A DNA stretch of 52,400 nucleotides, taken from contig NZ_LGHL01000234.1 in NCBI RefSeq assembly GCF_001908205.1, positions 1 through 52,400 on the forward strand. Reading direction: 5' to 3'. Below are positions 1 to 9,749 of this stretch, piece by piece; the stretch's first letter is position 1, and every line of letters begins with the position of its first letter. This DNA comes from Bradyrhizobium sp. NAS80.1. Its GTDB lineage: Bacteria > Pseudomonadota > Alphaproteobacteria > Rhizobiales > Xanthobacteraceae. The position numbers and the translations under genes are program-made. Under the pieces are notes generated by a model. That model saw only the letters and a list, made by a program, of their open reading frames with translations. It ran no database searches and was not told the DNA's origin.

Positions 1-32
1 GGCCCAGCTCGGGCGGCCACCCGGGCTGGGCC
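1..32. terminator. GC-rich hairpin at the left edge
   Basis: Two 13-base arms (GGCCCAGCTCGGG and CCCGGGCTGGGCC) pair with one mismatch around a 6-base loop. No T-tract follows on either strand inside the window. It could end a gene lying left of the window. Confidence 0.4.
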
Positions 33-76
33 ATTCCTCACGGAACGGCTCAATATAAGCGGTCGGGCTAATACAA

Positions 77-172
77 GGGTGGGCAAAGGCGCGCTCTTCC
101 CGCACCGTGCCCACCATCTATCAGTATTGTCGAACGCGAACGGTGGGCACGCTGCGCTTTCCCACCCTACGG
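77..172. repeat. Dispersed palindromic repeat, family E, copy 1
   Basis: The left half reads GGGTGGGCAAAGGCGC and the right half ends with GCTTTCCCACCCTACGG, so the ends are complementary. Two inner segments, CCGTGCCCACC and GGTGGGCACG, also pair. A close second copy lies at 29455-29544. It is non-coding and sits between the left edge and the kinase gene. With the next repeat it fills most of bases 1-298, where I see no gene. Confidence 0.75.
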
Positions 173-205
173 CTGCGTGCTTCATGGCTTGATTGTCCCC
201 ACATC

Positions 206-283
206 GTCATTGCGAGCGCAGCGAAGCAATCCAGACTGCTCCGGCGGAAAGATCCTGGATTGCTTCGCTGCGCTCGCAATGAT
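206..283. repeat. Dispersed palindromic repeat, family B, copy 1
   Basis: A perfect 25-base inverted repeat (210-234 with 255-279, arm beginning TTGCGAGCGCAGCGAAGCAA) encloses a 20-base loop. It lies immediately downstream of the sensor kinase stop and could act as its terminator. A second copy is at 39500-39584. Palindromes of this kind are very common between Bradyrhizobium genes. Confidence 0.85.
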
Positions 284-298
284 GGCGGAGAGAGTTCT

Positions 299-2533
299 CT
301 ACACCGCCAGATGCCGTGACGCCGCGAGCCCGGCAAGCGCCTCTTCGAGCTTCTCCCGGTCGAGCGGCTTGATCAAGAATCCATTCATGCCCGCCTCGAA
401 GCAGGCATAGCGATCCTCCACCAGCGTATTGGCGGTGAGCGCCAGGATCGGCGTGTGGCGGCCGCCCGTGGCTGCTTCATGCGCGCGGATGCGTTTTGTT
501 GTTTCGATGCCGTCGAGCTGCGGCATCTGGATGTCCATCAGCACGAGATCATAGGGCGTGCCCGCGGATGAAGCGGCGAGCCAGGATTCCAGTGCGGCCT
601 CGCCTTGGACAGCGATGACGGTCCGATGTCCGAGCTTGCCGAGCAGCGAGCGCATCAAGAGTGCGTTGATCTCGTTATCCTCTGCGACGAGGATTGAAAG
701 GCCTTTCGCCGGCACGGTACCTGCGGTGGATTCGACCGGCGGCTCCGGCGCCAGGTCGGGCGAGGCGACCTGAGGCGTCAGCGCCAGGCGTGCGGCCAGC
801 GAGGCCGCCCGTAGCGGCTTCACCAGAAAGCCGGTGAAGGCCGCTGAAATCTTCTCGTGGCGCGAGCTCGACGTCAGCAGCACCAGCCGTTGCGCCGCAT
901 GCGCGCGGGCGACCTGGCCCAGGCGGTCGACAACGGCAGGACCGAGCGCACGGTCGATCAGCACCGCATGCCATGATCGCTCGGGCAGCAGCGCCTCCCC
1001 GACTGACGCGTCGGAGACCATGCAGGTCTGGCCGCCCCAGCGTTCCAGCCGCCGCGCGATCAGCGACGCCTCGATGCCGTCGGCAATCAGGAGGATCGAC
1101 TTGCCGGCGAGGTCGGGACTCGGGAATGCCGACGGTCCCGCGCCGGCTTGCGATGCCGCGAGCGGGACCGCGACCTCGAAGGTCGAGCCCTTGCCCGGCT
1201 CGCTCTCCAGTGTGATCCGGCCGCCCATGCGTTTGACGATGCGCTCGCTGATGGCAAGGCCGAGCCCGGTGCCGCCATAGGTGCGGGCAACGCGCTCGTC
1301 GGCCTGCTCGAACTCGCGGAAGATGCGCGATTGCGCTTCCGGCGCGATGCCGATGCCGGTATCGCGGACCAGGAGGCTGATCTCATTCGGCCAGATGCCG
1401 GGCTCGACGATCAGCGCGACACCGCCGCTCGCAGTGAACTTGATGGCGTTGCCGGCGAGGTTGAGCAGCACCTGCCGCAGCCGCGCCGCGTCGCCGACGA
1501 CCTCCAGCGGCAGGCGCTCGTCGACATAGGCGGCAATCTCGAGTTTCTTCGCCTGCGCCCGGGGCGCCAGCAGTTCGGTCATCTCCTCGATCAGGGTGAA
1601 GAGCGCAAAAGGACGTTGTTCGAGATCGAGCTTGCCGGCCTCGATCTTGGAATAGTCGAGCAGTTCCTCGATCAGCGCCATCAGGGCTTCGCCGGAGGTT
1701 TTCACCGCCCTGGCGTAAGTCGTTTGCTCCGGCGTCAGCGTGGTGTCGAGCAGCAGCCCGCCCATGCCGATGATGCCGTTGAGCGGCGTGCGGATCTCAT
1801 GCGAGGCCATTGCGAGGAAGCGCGACTTGGCGCGGTTGGCGGCGTCGGCCTGATCGCGCGCGTCGGACAGCGCACGCTCGGACTCGGTGCGGTCCGTGAC
1901 GTCGCGTCCCACGCTCTGCAATTCGGCGGGCTGGCCGGCGTCGAGGCGGACATAGCCTTCGCGCCAGGCGATCCAGCGCGCGCCGAGTGGTGTGGCGATC
2001 TTCTGGTCGTGGATGCGCGTACCACTGCTTTCGCGGGCGCTGTCGGCCTGCTCCAGCAGGTCGAAATCGAAGCGCGTGCCGATCAGCGCACTGCGCGCCT
2101 GTCCCGCGAGGGCGCAATAGGCGTCGTTGGCAAAGGTGATGCGGCCCTGATGATCACGCAGCACTATCAGGTCGCCCTGCTGCTCGAACAGGCTGCGGGC
2201 GCGTTCCTCGGCTTCCTTCAGCTCCCAATTACGGTCGATCAGCGTCTCGTTGTGGGCGGCCAGCGTGCGCAGCCGCTTGTTGACGAAGCGCAGCCGCATG
2301 CTCAGCGTCGCCAGGCCAAGGCAGGCGAGCGCGAACAGGAAGCTGGCGCCGATCGCGAATGCATGGGGATTGTAGCCGGAATTCTCGGACCGGCTGCCGG
2401 AGACGAAACCATACGCGGCGCCGAAGGTCGCCGAGAAGATCATGAAGGAGCGGATCGCGACGGCAGTCTTGGGGTAACGGCGCCTGAAGCGGCGCATGCG
2501 CACCTTGATCCGGAACGTCCGACCCATCGCCAT
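299..2533 (-). CDS. PAS-domain hybrid sensor histidine kinase
   Basis: A 744-aa membrane-bound hybrid histidine kinase. Two hydrophobic segments (about residues 24-45 and 58-80) anchor it. They are followed by a coiled stretch and a PAS domain (about 112-215). The HisKA H-box SHEIRTP carries the phospho-accepting His245. The HATPase shows an N-box near 357-366, DTGIGI near 391 and GGTGLGL near 420. Two receiver modules follow. The first (about 478-585) is degenerate: it begins LLIADGIEA and lacks the full acidic pair. The second (about 612-735) is complete, with VAEDNE and Asp667 in VLMDIQMPQLDG. A final phosphotransfer therefore probably uses the second receiver. No response regulator is adjacent, so the target is unknown. 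The ATG at 2533 gives a basic N-terminus before the first membrane helix; the ATG two codons later is also possible. Confidence 0.9.
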   Translation of the reverse strand: MAMGRTFRIKVRMRRFRRRYPKTAVAIRSFMIFSATFGAAYGFVSGSRSENSGYNPHAFAIGASFLFALACLGLATLSMRLRFVNKRLRTLAAHNETLIDRNWELKEAEERARSLFEQQGDLIVLRDHQGRITFANDAYCALAGQARSALIGTRFDFDLLEQADSARESSGTRIHDQKIATPLGARWIAWREGYVRLDAGQPAELQSVGRDVTDRTESERALSDARDQADAANRAKSRFLAMASHEIRTPLNGIIGMGGLLLDTTLTPEQTTYARAVKTSGEALMALIEELLDYSKIEAGKLDLEQRPFALFTLIEEMTELLAPRAQAKKLEIAAYVDERLPLEVVGDAARLRQVLLNLAGNAIKFTASGGVALIVEPGIWPNEISLLVRDTGIGIAPEAQSRIFREFEQADERVARTYGGTGLGLAISERIVKRMGGRITLESEPGKGSTFEVAVPLAASQAGAGPSAFPSPDLAGKSILLIADGIEASLIARRLERWGGQTCMVSDASVGEALLPERSWHAVLIDRALGPAVVDRLGQVARAHAAQRLVLLTSSSRHEKISAAFTGFLVKPLRAASLAARLALTPQVASPDLAPEPPVESTAGTVPAKGLSILVAEDNEINALLMRSLLGKLGHRTVIAVQGEAALESWLAASSAGTPYDLVLMDIQMPQLDGIETTKRIRAHEAATGGRHTPILALTANTLVEDRYACFEAGMNGFLIKPLDREKLEEALAGLAASRHLAV

Positions 2534-2653
2534 CGACCCTGAACTCTTGTCTGAAACCCTGCCACAGCCGCGTGCGACGATGTCTTGCCGACCTTGCGAA
2601 CAGCTTGAGGCCTTTAGGCGGCTTCCAAACAGAGTTGACGAGGCGTTAACGCC

Positions 2654-3121
2654 TCAGAGCGAAGCGGCCTGGAGGGTGCGCTGGCCGTCATGGGCGCCGA
2701 CGATCAGCGCGGCCGCCTCGCGCTGCGAGAACGTCCTCGAGCGCACATAGATGCGGTAGTCGGCGGGGCCGTCGGTGGAGAGATAGATCACCGGACCGCC
2801 GTCGACCGGCTGCGCGGCGATCGTAATGAGGCGTGTCGCCGGATTGGCCTGGCAGGATTCCGCCTCGGAGCCGAGACCATCGTCCACCACGGCGAAGTCC
2901 GCGGCGTCGGCATCGTCGGTGATCTGGACCCGCACCGTGGCCCGTGCCGGATCCTCGGTGAAGGCGACATGCACGCCGGCGGTCCAGAACAGGGATGTCA
3001 ACTCGACGGAGGTTTCGCCCAGCGCGATGCAGGGATGCGAGACCGACCCGATCTCGCTGCGGGCAAACACCGCTGCCGCCAGCAGGGGAACCACCGAGGC
3101 CAGGATCTTGAAACGCAACAT
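2654..3121 (-). CDS. Small exported protein of unknown function
   Basis: 155 aa. The N-terminus MLRFKILASVVPLLAAAVFA is a signal peptide, so the product is likely periplasmic. The mature part has two cysteines (in SHPCIAL and ESCQANP) that could form a disulfide. It is rich in short beta-prone stretches and ends with an RTFSQREAAALIVGAHDGQR segment. I recognise no catalytic motif. It lies about 120 bp upstream of the sensor kinase on the same strand and could be co-transcribed with it, so a role as a periplasmic partner of the kinase is possible but only inferred from position. Confidence 0.7.
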   Translation of the reverse strand: MLRFKILASVVPLLAAAVFARSEIGSVSHPCIALGETSVELTSLFWTAGVHVAFTEDPARATVRVQITDDADAADFAVVDDGLGSEAESCQANPATRLITIAAQPVDGGPVIYLSTDGPADYRIYVRSRTFSQREAAALIVGAHDGQRTLQAASL

Positions 3122-3217
3122 GACACTCTACTCGCCGGGCCCCGGGACACGAGTTGGGCCTTATGGTTTGCAGAGCGTAAAGGAAACTCGTTACCGCCGG
3201 GTTGATGCGCGCGGCGC

Positions 3218-4745
<1,528 letters not shown>

Positions 4746-4986
4746 GCCCGACCAAGCCTGCCCTCTCGCACAATTAGGGGTAGCAGAGCCGGGTCCTTTC
4801 CGCAAGAACAATACGGGAACATTTCCCGGGGGCCGAGCAAGCCCTGAGCACAAGTCCTAACCAATCGTAAACGCGGTGCGGACACTACGCCTCGAATGCG
4901 AGCGGCTGTCATCAGTACATTCCAACGAATGTTCGCTACTCCTAGGGCTGCGGGATGGGCCGTGATCCAACAAGTGAACAATCCAA

Positions 4987-5232
4987 ATGCTTGCAAATCG
5001 CCGGAGAAGCGAACGTCGGGTGTGCAGCCGGCTCGCCAAGATTCACTTTGGTGCGGGCTCGCTGCCGCGAGACTGCACGATCACGGATATCTCGGATGGC
5101 GGCGTGAAAGTGGTGGCAGAATTTCTCGAAGTGCCGCCGCAATTCACCATCATCTTCGCACCGGACTATTCCCGCCAGTGCCGCCTGCGCTGGCGCATCG
5201 GCTGCGAATTCGGTGCTGAGTTCGTCGACTGA
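4987..5232 (+). CDS. PilZ-domain protein
   Basis: 81 aa, a single PilZ domain. The N-terminal arginine-rich motif NRRRSERR and the later DISDGGVK (the D/N-x-S-x-x-G motif) are the two c-di-GMP-binding signatures of this family. There is no other domain, so it probably works as a small adaptor that changes shape on binding c-di-GMP and touches a partner. It lies divergent from the broken comM and just before a TadD-like gene and the Tad pilus cluster. A link with pilus or motility control is plausible from position but not shown. Confidence 0.8.
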   Translation: MLANRRRSERRVCSRLAKIHFGAGSLPRDCTITDISDGGVKVVAEFLEVPPQFTIIFAPDYSRQCRLRWRIGCEFGAEFVD

Positions 5233-5311
5233 GCCGAACAGGCGCGGGTCTTTAACGGGACTTTAGCGTTAATGGGTAAGCATCGCTGATCAGTCGCTGA
5301 GTGATCAGAGC

Positions 5312-6085
5312 ATGCCCAAGCGTTCGTCCCTCGCCTCTCCGCCGGCGAGATATCTGTTTTCCGCGCTCTTGATCCTTGCCCTCGGTGGTTGTCAGACCAC
5401 TACCCTAGAGGACGTCACCGGCGCGCTCGGTGGCAAGCCGGAAACCGCTGCCAAGGCCGATAGCAAGCCCGACATGGACGCTCTGCGCGAACGCTATCGC
5501 GCCAAGCCGAGCGATCCGAACGTTGCGCTCGAATACGGCAAGGCGCTGCGCGAGAGCGGCCAGCGCGCCCAGGCGGTCGCGGTGCTGGAGCAGGCCGTGC
5601 TCGGCCATCCCAGCAACAAGGCGCTGCTCGCCGGCTATGGCCGCGCGCTTGCCGACAATGGCAATTTCCAGCAGGGCTTTGATGTGCTGAGCCGCGCACA
5701 TACGCCGGAGGATCCGGACTGGCGCATCCTGTCGGCGCAAGGCGCGGCGCTCGATCAGCTCGGCCGTAACGAAGAGGCGCAGCAATATTATGCGACCGCG
5801 CTGAAGATCGTGCCCGACGAGCCGTCGGTGCTCTCCAATCTCGGCCTGTCCTACATGCTCCAGAACAATCTGCCGAGGGCTGAGGAAACGCTGCGCCGCG
5901 CGCATGAGCGCAACCCCGCCGAGCCCCGCGTGCGGGCCAATCTGGCGCTCGTGCTGGGACTGGAAGGAAAGCAGGCCGAGGCCGAGGCCATCGTGAAGGC
6001 CGATCTGCCGCCGGATCAGGCGGCGGCAAAGGTCACGGCGCTGCGCCAGTCGCTGGCGAAGAGGCAGCAGCGGGCTGACAGGTAG
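5312..6085 (+). CDS. tadD: TadD-like TPR lipoprotein of the Tad/Flp pilus
   Basis: 257 aa. The N-terminus has a hydrophobic stretch ending in the lipobox LALGGC, so it is a lipid-anchored outer-membrane protein. From about residue 55 to 230 it is built of TPR helices (for example DPNVALEYGKALRESGQ and EPSVLSNLGLSYMLQN). TadD lipoproteins help the secretin assemble in the outer membrane. The gene is transcribed toward cpaE, and a good terminator begins inside its last codons. The TPR fold alone does not prove TadD, but a TPR lipoprotein next to cpaBCDE makes it the best reading. Confidence 0.75.
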   Translation: MPKRSSLASPPARYLFSALLILALGGCQTTTLEDVTGALGGKPETAAKADSKPDMDALRERYRAKPSDPNVALEYGKALRESGQRAQAVAVLEQAVLGHPSNKALLAGYGRALADNGNFQQGFDVLSRAHTPEDPDWRILSAQGAALDQLGRNEEAQQYYATALKIVPDEPSVLSNLGLSYMLQNNLPRAEETLRRAHERNPAEPRVRANLALVLGLEGKQAEAEAIVKADLPPDQAAAKVTALRQSLAKRQQRADR

Positions 6086-6100
6086 CCCGCGCTCTTTTTT
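6070..6100 (+). terminator. Rho-independent terminator of the tadD-like gene
   Basis: GCGGGCT (6070-6076) pairs perfectly with AGCCCGC (6084-6090) over a 7-base loop, and a run of six T (6095-6100) follows. The stop codon TAG at 6083-6085 lies inside the hairpin. It separates the convergent tadD-like and cpaE genes. Confidence 0.75.
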
Positions 6101-6155
6101 GACGCGTTTGATTGACGCGAACGGGTATCCACTTCGCTCGAATGCGCTCTTGCGC

Positions 6156-7445
6156 CTACGACGCCTTGCGATGCGGGGCGGATCCGCGACCCGACCTGCC
6201 CTTCAGCTTCTTCAAGAGCGGGCCGAGCAGCGAGCGCTTCCGCTTCTTCACCTCGCCGCGCCCGGCGAGACGGTTCGCCATGTTCTGGAACAGCTCGGTG
6301 GTGCGGTGGCTTTTGGAGACCTCCGCGATCATCTGGCCGTTATTAGCCGCGGTCGAGAACAGCTTCGAATCGAACGGGATCACCGCGATCGGCTGGCTCT
6401 CCATCGTCTTGGCGAACGCCTTGACGGCGATCTCCGCCCGCTTGTGCATACCGACCTGGTTGATGCAGTACAGCGGCGGCCGGTCGTTCGGCCGCGCCGC
6501 CTTCAACACGCTCAGCATGTTCTTGGTGTTGCGTAAGTTCGCGAGATCGGGCTCGGCCACGATCACGATGTCGTCGGCGTTGACCAGCGCGCGCCGCGTC
6601 CAGCCCGACCATTGATGGGGAACGTCGAGCACGATGCAGGGTGTGGTCATGCGCAGCGTGTCGAAGATTGCATCAAAAGCCTCGGCGCCGAAATCGTAGA
6701 CACGATCCAGCGTCGCGGGCGCCGCCAGCAGGCTGAGACGCTCGGTGCATTTGGCGAGCAGGCGCTCCAGCAGGGCCGTGTCGGGACGATCCTGCGACAG
6801 CACCGCGTTGGCGATGCCCTGCACCGGGTCCTGGTTGTAGTCGAGGCCGGCGGTGCCGAAGGCGAGGTCGAGATCGATCACGACGGAGTCGAGCGCGAGG
6901 TCGCGCGCGATCGTCCAGGCCACATTGTGCGCGACAGTGGAGGCGCCGACGCCGCCCTTGGCGCCGACCACCGCGATGACGCGGCCGGTGATGATGGCCT
7001 CGGACGCCGAGAACAGGCTGCAGATCGAGCGGACGACGTCGAGGGTTTCGACCGGTCCGACCACATAGTCGTTGACGCCGCGGCGCACCAGCTCGCGATA
7101 GGGCGCGGTGTCGTTGGGAGTGCCGATCACGACCACGCGGGTGCCGGGATCGCAGACGCCGGCAAGGTCGTCGAGACTTTCGAGGATGTCGCGCGTGCCG
7201 TCGGATTCGATCACGATGACGTTCGGCGTCGGCATCGATTCATAGACTTCGATTGCCGCGGCGAGGCCGCCGTCCTTGACGGTGAGGTGCGCCTTGGCAA
7301 GCCGGCGATCCTGCCCCGCCGCAGTCACCGCGGCGAGCGTCTGCTCGGTCTCGCAAAAGGCCTGCACCGAGATGCGAGGAACCGGCGCAATGTGTTCCTC
7401 GGGGTGCTGCGGATCGTCCGCCTCTTCGTCGTTGAGGATTGTCAT
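6156..7445 (-). CDS. cpaE: CpaE/TadZ pilus assembly ATPase
   Basis: 429 aa from the ATG at 7445, which overlaps the cpaD stop as ATGA; the longer open frame upstream is in cpaD in another frame. The first 130 residues form an atypical receiver-like domain (VIVIESDG, VVVIGTPND). A MinD/ParA-type P-loop domain follows with a deviant Walker A, VVGAKGGVGAST, then VVIDLDLAFGTA, CIVLDVPH and a C-terminal region rich in lysine and arginine. CpaE/TadZ proteins localise the pilus machine at the pole. It is the last gene of the cpaBCDE operon here. Normally cpaF (the secretion ATPase) follows, but here the convergent tadD-like gene does. Confidence 0.9.
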   Translation of the reverse strand: MTILNDEEADDPQHPEEHIAPVPRISVQAFCETEQTLAAVTAAGQDRRLAKAHLTVKDGGLAAAIEVYESMPTPNVIVIESDGTRDILESLDDLAGVCDPGTRVVVIGTPNDTAPYRELVRRGVNDYVVGPVETLDVVRSICSLFSASEAIITGRVIAVVGAKGGVGASTVAHNVAWTIARDLALDSVVIDLDLAFGTAGLDYNQDPVQGIANAVLSQDRPDTALLERLLAKCTERLSLLAAPATLDRVYDFGAEAFDAIFDTLRMTTPCIVLDVPHQWSGWTRRALVNADDIVIVAEPDLANLRNTKNMLSVLKAARPNDRPPLYCINQVGMHKRAEIAVKAFAKTMESQPIAVIPFDSKLFSTAANNGQMIAEVSKSHRTTELFQNMANRLAGRGEVKKRKRSLLGPLLKKLKGRSGRGSAPHRKAS

Positions 7446-8176
7446 TTGCCGGTGTCGCTGAGTTTGGCCTTCTCGGCCTCGGGATTGGCGGTCGCGATCG
7501 GCGTACCTTTGCGGTAACGGTCGAAGGCGATGTCGCGCCGTGCGGTATAGGCAGGGGTCTCGGAGCGCGGCTGCTCGAGGTCGGCCGGGTTGTCGATCAT
7601 CGCCGCGAGGTTGCGCTGGCTGGCGCAGCCCAGATTGAAGTACGGCCGGTTCTCGTTGTAGCCGGGGTCGAGGATGGACGGACCGACGTCTTCCGGCCAC
7701 AGCCCGCAGGGGCCGGCGACCGCCGCGATCCTGGAATAGCTCAGCCGGATGGTGGGCAGCAGTCCGGGATCCTCGGGGCGATACGGATGCTGGACGATGG
7801 CGCGCGACGGCACGCCGCCGGATGCGAGCACGGATCGGATTTCCTGGTAGGTCGCCGCCGCAGCGCGCGAATTGGCGGTGTCGATGGGTACGTCGACGAC
7901 GACGGAGCCGGTACCTTCGCGCACCCAGTCCCGGGCAATGCCCGCGACGTCCGAGTGCTGCGCGGCCGAGAGGCCGCCTCTGGACTTGCCGACGAAAATC
8001 ACGATCGAGCGCCTGCCTTCCTGCACCGCGATCGGATGGCGTTGGCGATAGTCGGTCGGCACCGTCTGGGTGACGATCTCGTCGGTGGTGTTGCAGGCGC
8101 CGAGCATGACGGACAGGCCCGTCAATGCCAGCGCGACGCTTAAGTTGCGACGTCGATACGCTATCGTCTTCGTCAT
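7442..8176 (-). CDS. cpaD: CpaD pilus assembly lipoprotein
   Basis: 244 aa from the ATG at 8176, preceded by a GAGGGGGAT ribosome-binding region; an in-frame start ten codons upstream is less likely. The N-terminus TKTIAYRRRNLSVALALTG leads to a lipobox, MLGAC, and a lipidated cysteine. The body fits the CpaD family: a Pro-rich middle, GPCGLWPEDVGPS, and FNLGCASQRNLAAMIDNPADL near the end, with conserved cysteines. CpaD is a periplasmic or outer-membrane lipoprotein needed for the Tad secretin. It sits 45 bp after cpaC and overlaps cpaE by four bases. Confidence 0.9.
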   Translation of the reverse strand: MTKTIAYRRRNLSVALALTGLSVMLGACNTTDEIVTQTVPTDYRQRHPIAVQEGRRSIVIFVGKSRGGLSAAQHSDVAGIARDWVREGTGSVVVDVPIDTANSRAAAATYQEIRSVLASGGVPSRAIVQHPYRPEDPGLLPTIRLSYSRIAAVAGPCGLWPEDVGPSILDPGYNENRPYFNLGCASQRNLAAMIDNPADLEQPRSETPAYTARRDIAFDRYRKGTPIATANPEAEKAKLSDTGK

Positions 8177-8220
8177 CGCTTCATCCCCCTCTTGCCCGTT
8201 CCCCAAGCCGTCCGTTCGTC

Positions 8221-9666
8221 TCAGTCGATGATGAAGCCGAAATCGCCGGGAGTGCCGTTGATCGGATCGACACGGCGCGTGATGCCATAGAGGCGGTTCA
8301 TGCGGCCGAGCAGCGCCGTCTGCGCATCGGAGGCCGGCGCGAAGCCATCGTCGGGCCGCGACAATTCCTTCTGGGCAACCGCGCGCACCACATAGGGCGT
8401 CACGATCACCATCAGCTCGGTCTCGTTGTTGACGTAGTCCTGGCTGCGGAACAGCGCGCCGAGGATCGGCACCTGGTCGACGCCGGGCAGGCCGTTGATC
8501 GCCTGCTTGGTCTGCTGCTGGATCAGGCCGGCCATCGCCATCGAGCCGCCCGAGGGAATTTCCAGCGTCGTCTCGGCGCGGCGGGTCTGGACCGAGGGGA
8601 TGGTGATCGAGTTGGTCGAGTTCGAGGACAGCGCCTGCGACACGGTGATGGCGTTCTGAGCCGACAGCTCCGAGACCTCGGTCATCACGCGCAGGCTGAT
8701 CCGGCCTTCACTGAGCACGACCGGAGTGAAGTTCAAGGAGATGCCGAACTTCTTGTAGGTGATCTGGGTGGTACAGACGTGGGTGGCCGGATCGCAGGAA
8801 TAGCCTGCGGGAATCGGGAATTCGCCCCCCGCGATGAACGTCGCGGATTCACCCGAGATCGCTGTCAGGCTCGGCTCGGCCAGTGTGCGCATCACGCCGG
8901 CGCTTTCCATCGCGCGCATCGTGGCGCTGACCGTGGCAACGCCCTTGGCGAGGCCGGCAACGCCGAGCCCGTTGTTGCTGACCAGCGGTCCGCCGCTGGC
9001 CGAGAACGGGTTGGAATTGTTGAAATTCACCACCGCGGTGCCGGCGTTCAGGCTGGCGCTGAGATCGACACCCAGCTGCTTGACGATGTCGCGTCGCACT
9101 TCGCCGACGACGACCTTGAGCATCACCTGGTCACGGCCGCGCACGACGATGTTGTTGACGACTTTGTCGCTGCTGCCGACGAGCTTGGCGGCGACGTCGC
9201 CGGCCTGCTGGGCCTCGACCGGACTCGACACCGAGCCGGTCAACATCACGCTGTCGCCGACGCCTTCGATCTGCACGCCCGGCAGCGACTGGCGCAGCGC
9301 GGCGCGCATGCCGTTGAGGTCGCGCTTCACCGCGATGTCATAGGAGGCGACCTGCTGGCCGTCAGCGCTGAAGAACACGACGTTGGTCTGGCCGACCTGG
9401 CCGCCGATGATATAGGCACGCTGCGCCGAGCGGATCACCGCATTGGCGATCTTGGGATCGGCCACCAGCACGTCCTTGACCTCGCGCGGCAGGTCGATGA
9501 CGACCGACTTGCCGACGCCGAGCGACAGGAAGCGCGTCCGCGCCGGCGTGATGGTCGCGACCGGCGACACGTCGAGATCCGGCGCCTGCATTGGCGCCTG
9601 TTCGCCGACCGGCGCATCCGCGGCGCTGACCCAATCGGGGGCTGCGAGCAGCCCCAGCATCAGCAT
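8221..9666 (-). CDS. cpaC: CpaC/RcpA secretin of the Tad pilus
   Basis: 481 aa from ATG 9666. It begins MLMLGLLAAPDWVSAADAP, a short signal peptide. A pilus/BON-like N-terminal domain follows (LGVGKSVVIDLPREVKDVLV; VMLTGSVSSPVEAQQAGDVA), then the secretin homology domain with the VPxLGxLFRS motif (QVPILGALFRSQ) and TELMVIVTPYVV near the end. It forms the outer-membrane channel of the pilus. The start is in doubt. An ATG at 9739, 10 bases behind the cpaB stop with a GGGGAT element, opens MNYGGDRAGLRIRG in another frame. Removing one base from the six-base G run (9697-9702) would fuse it to KRARSFWTGTMLMLGLLAA, giving a normal basic n-region and about 505 aa. Confidence 0.88.
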   Translation of the reverse strand: MLMLGLLAAPDWVSAADAPVGEQAPMQAPDLDVSPVATITPARTRFLSLGVGKSVVIDLPREVKDVLVADPKIANAVIRSAQRAYIIGGQVGQTNVVFFSADGQQVASYDIAVKRDLNGMRAALRQSLPGVQIEGVGDSVMLTGSVSSPVEAQQAGDVAAKLVGSSDKVVNNIVVRGRDQVMLKVVVGEVRRDIVKQLGVDLSASLNAGTAVVNFNNSNPFSASGGPLVSNNGLGVAGLAKGVATVSATMRAMESAGVMRTLAEPSLTAISGESATFIAGGEFPIPAGYSCDPATHVCTTQITYKKFGISLNFTPVVLSEGRISLRVMTEVSELSAQNAITVSQALSSNSTNSITIPSVQTRRAETTLEIPSGGSMAMAGLIQQQTKQAINGLPGVDQVPILGALFRSQDYVNNETELMVIVTPYVVRAVAQKELSRPDDGFAPASDAQTALLGRMNRLYGITRRVDPINGTPGDFGFIID

Positions 9667-9749
9667 CGTCCCCGTCCAGAACGAGCGTGCGCGCTTCCCC
9701 CCGAATGCGCAAGCCCGCCCTATCTCCCCCGTAGTTCATGGTATCCCCA

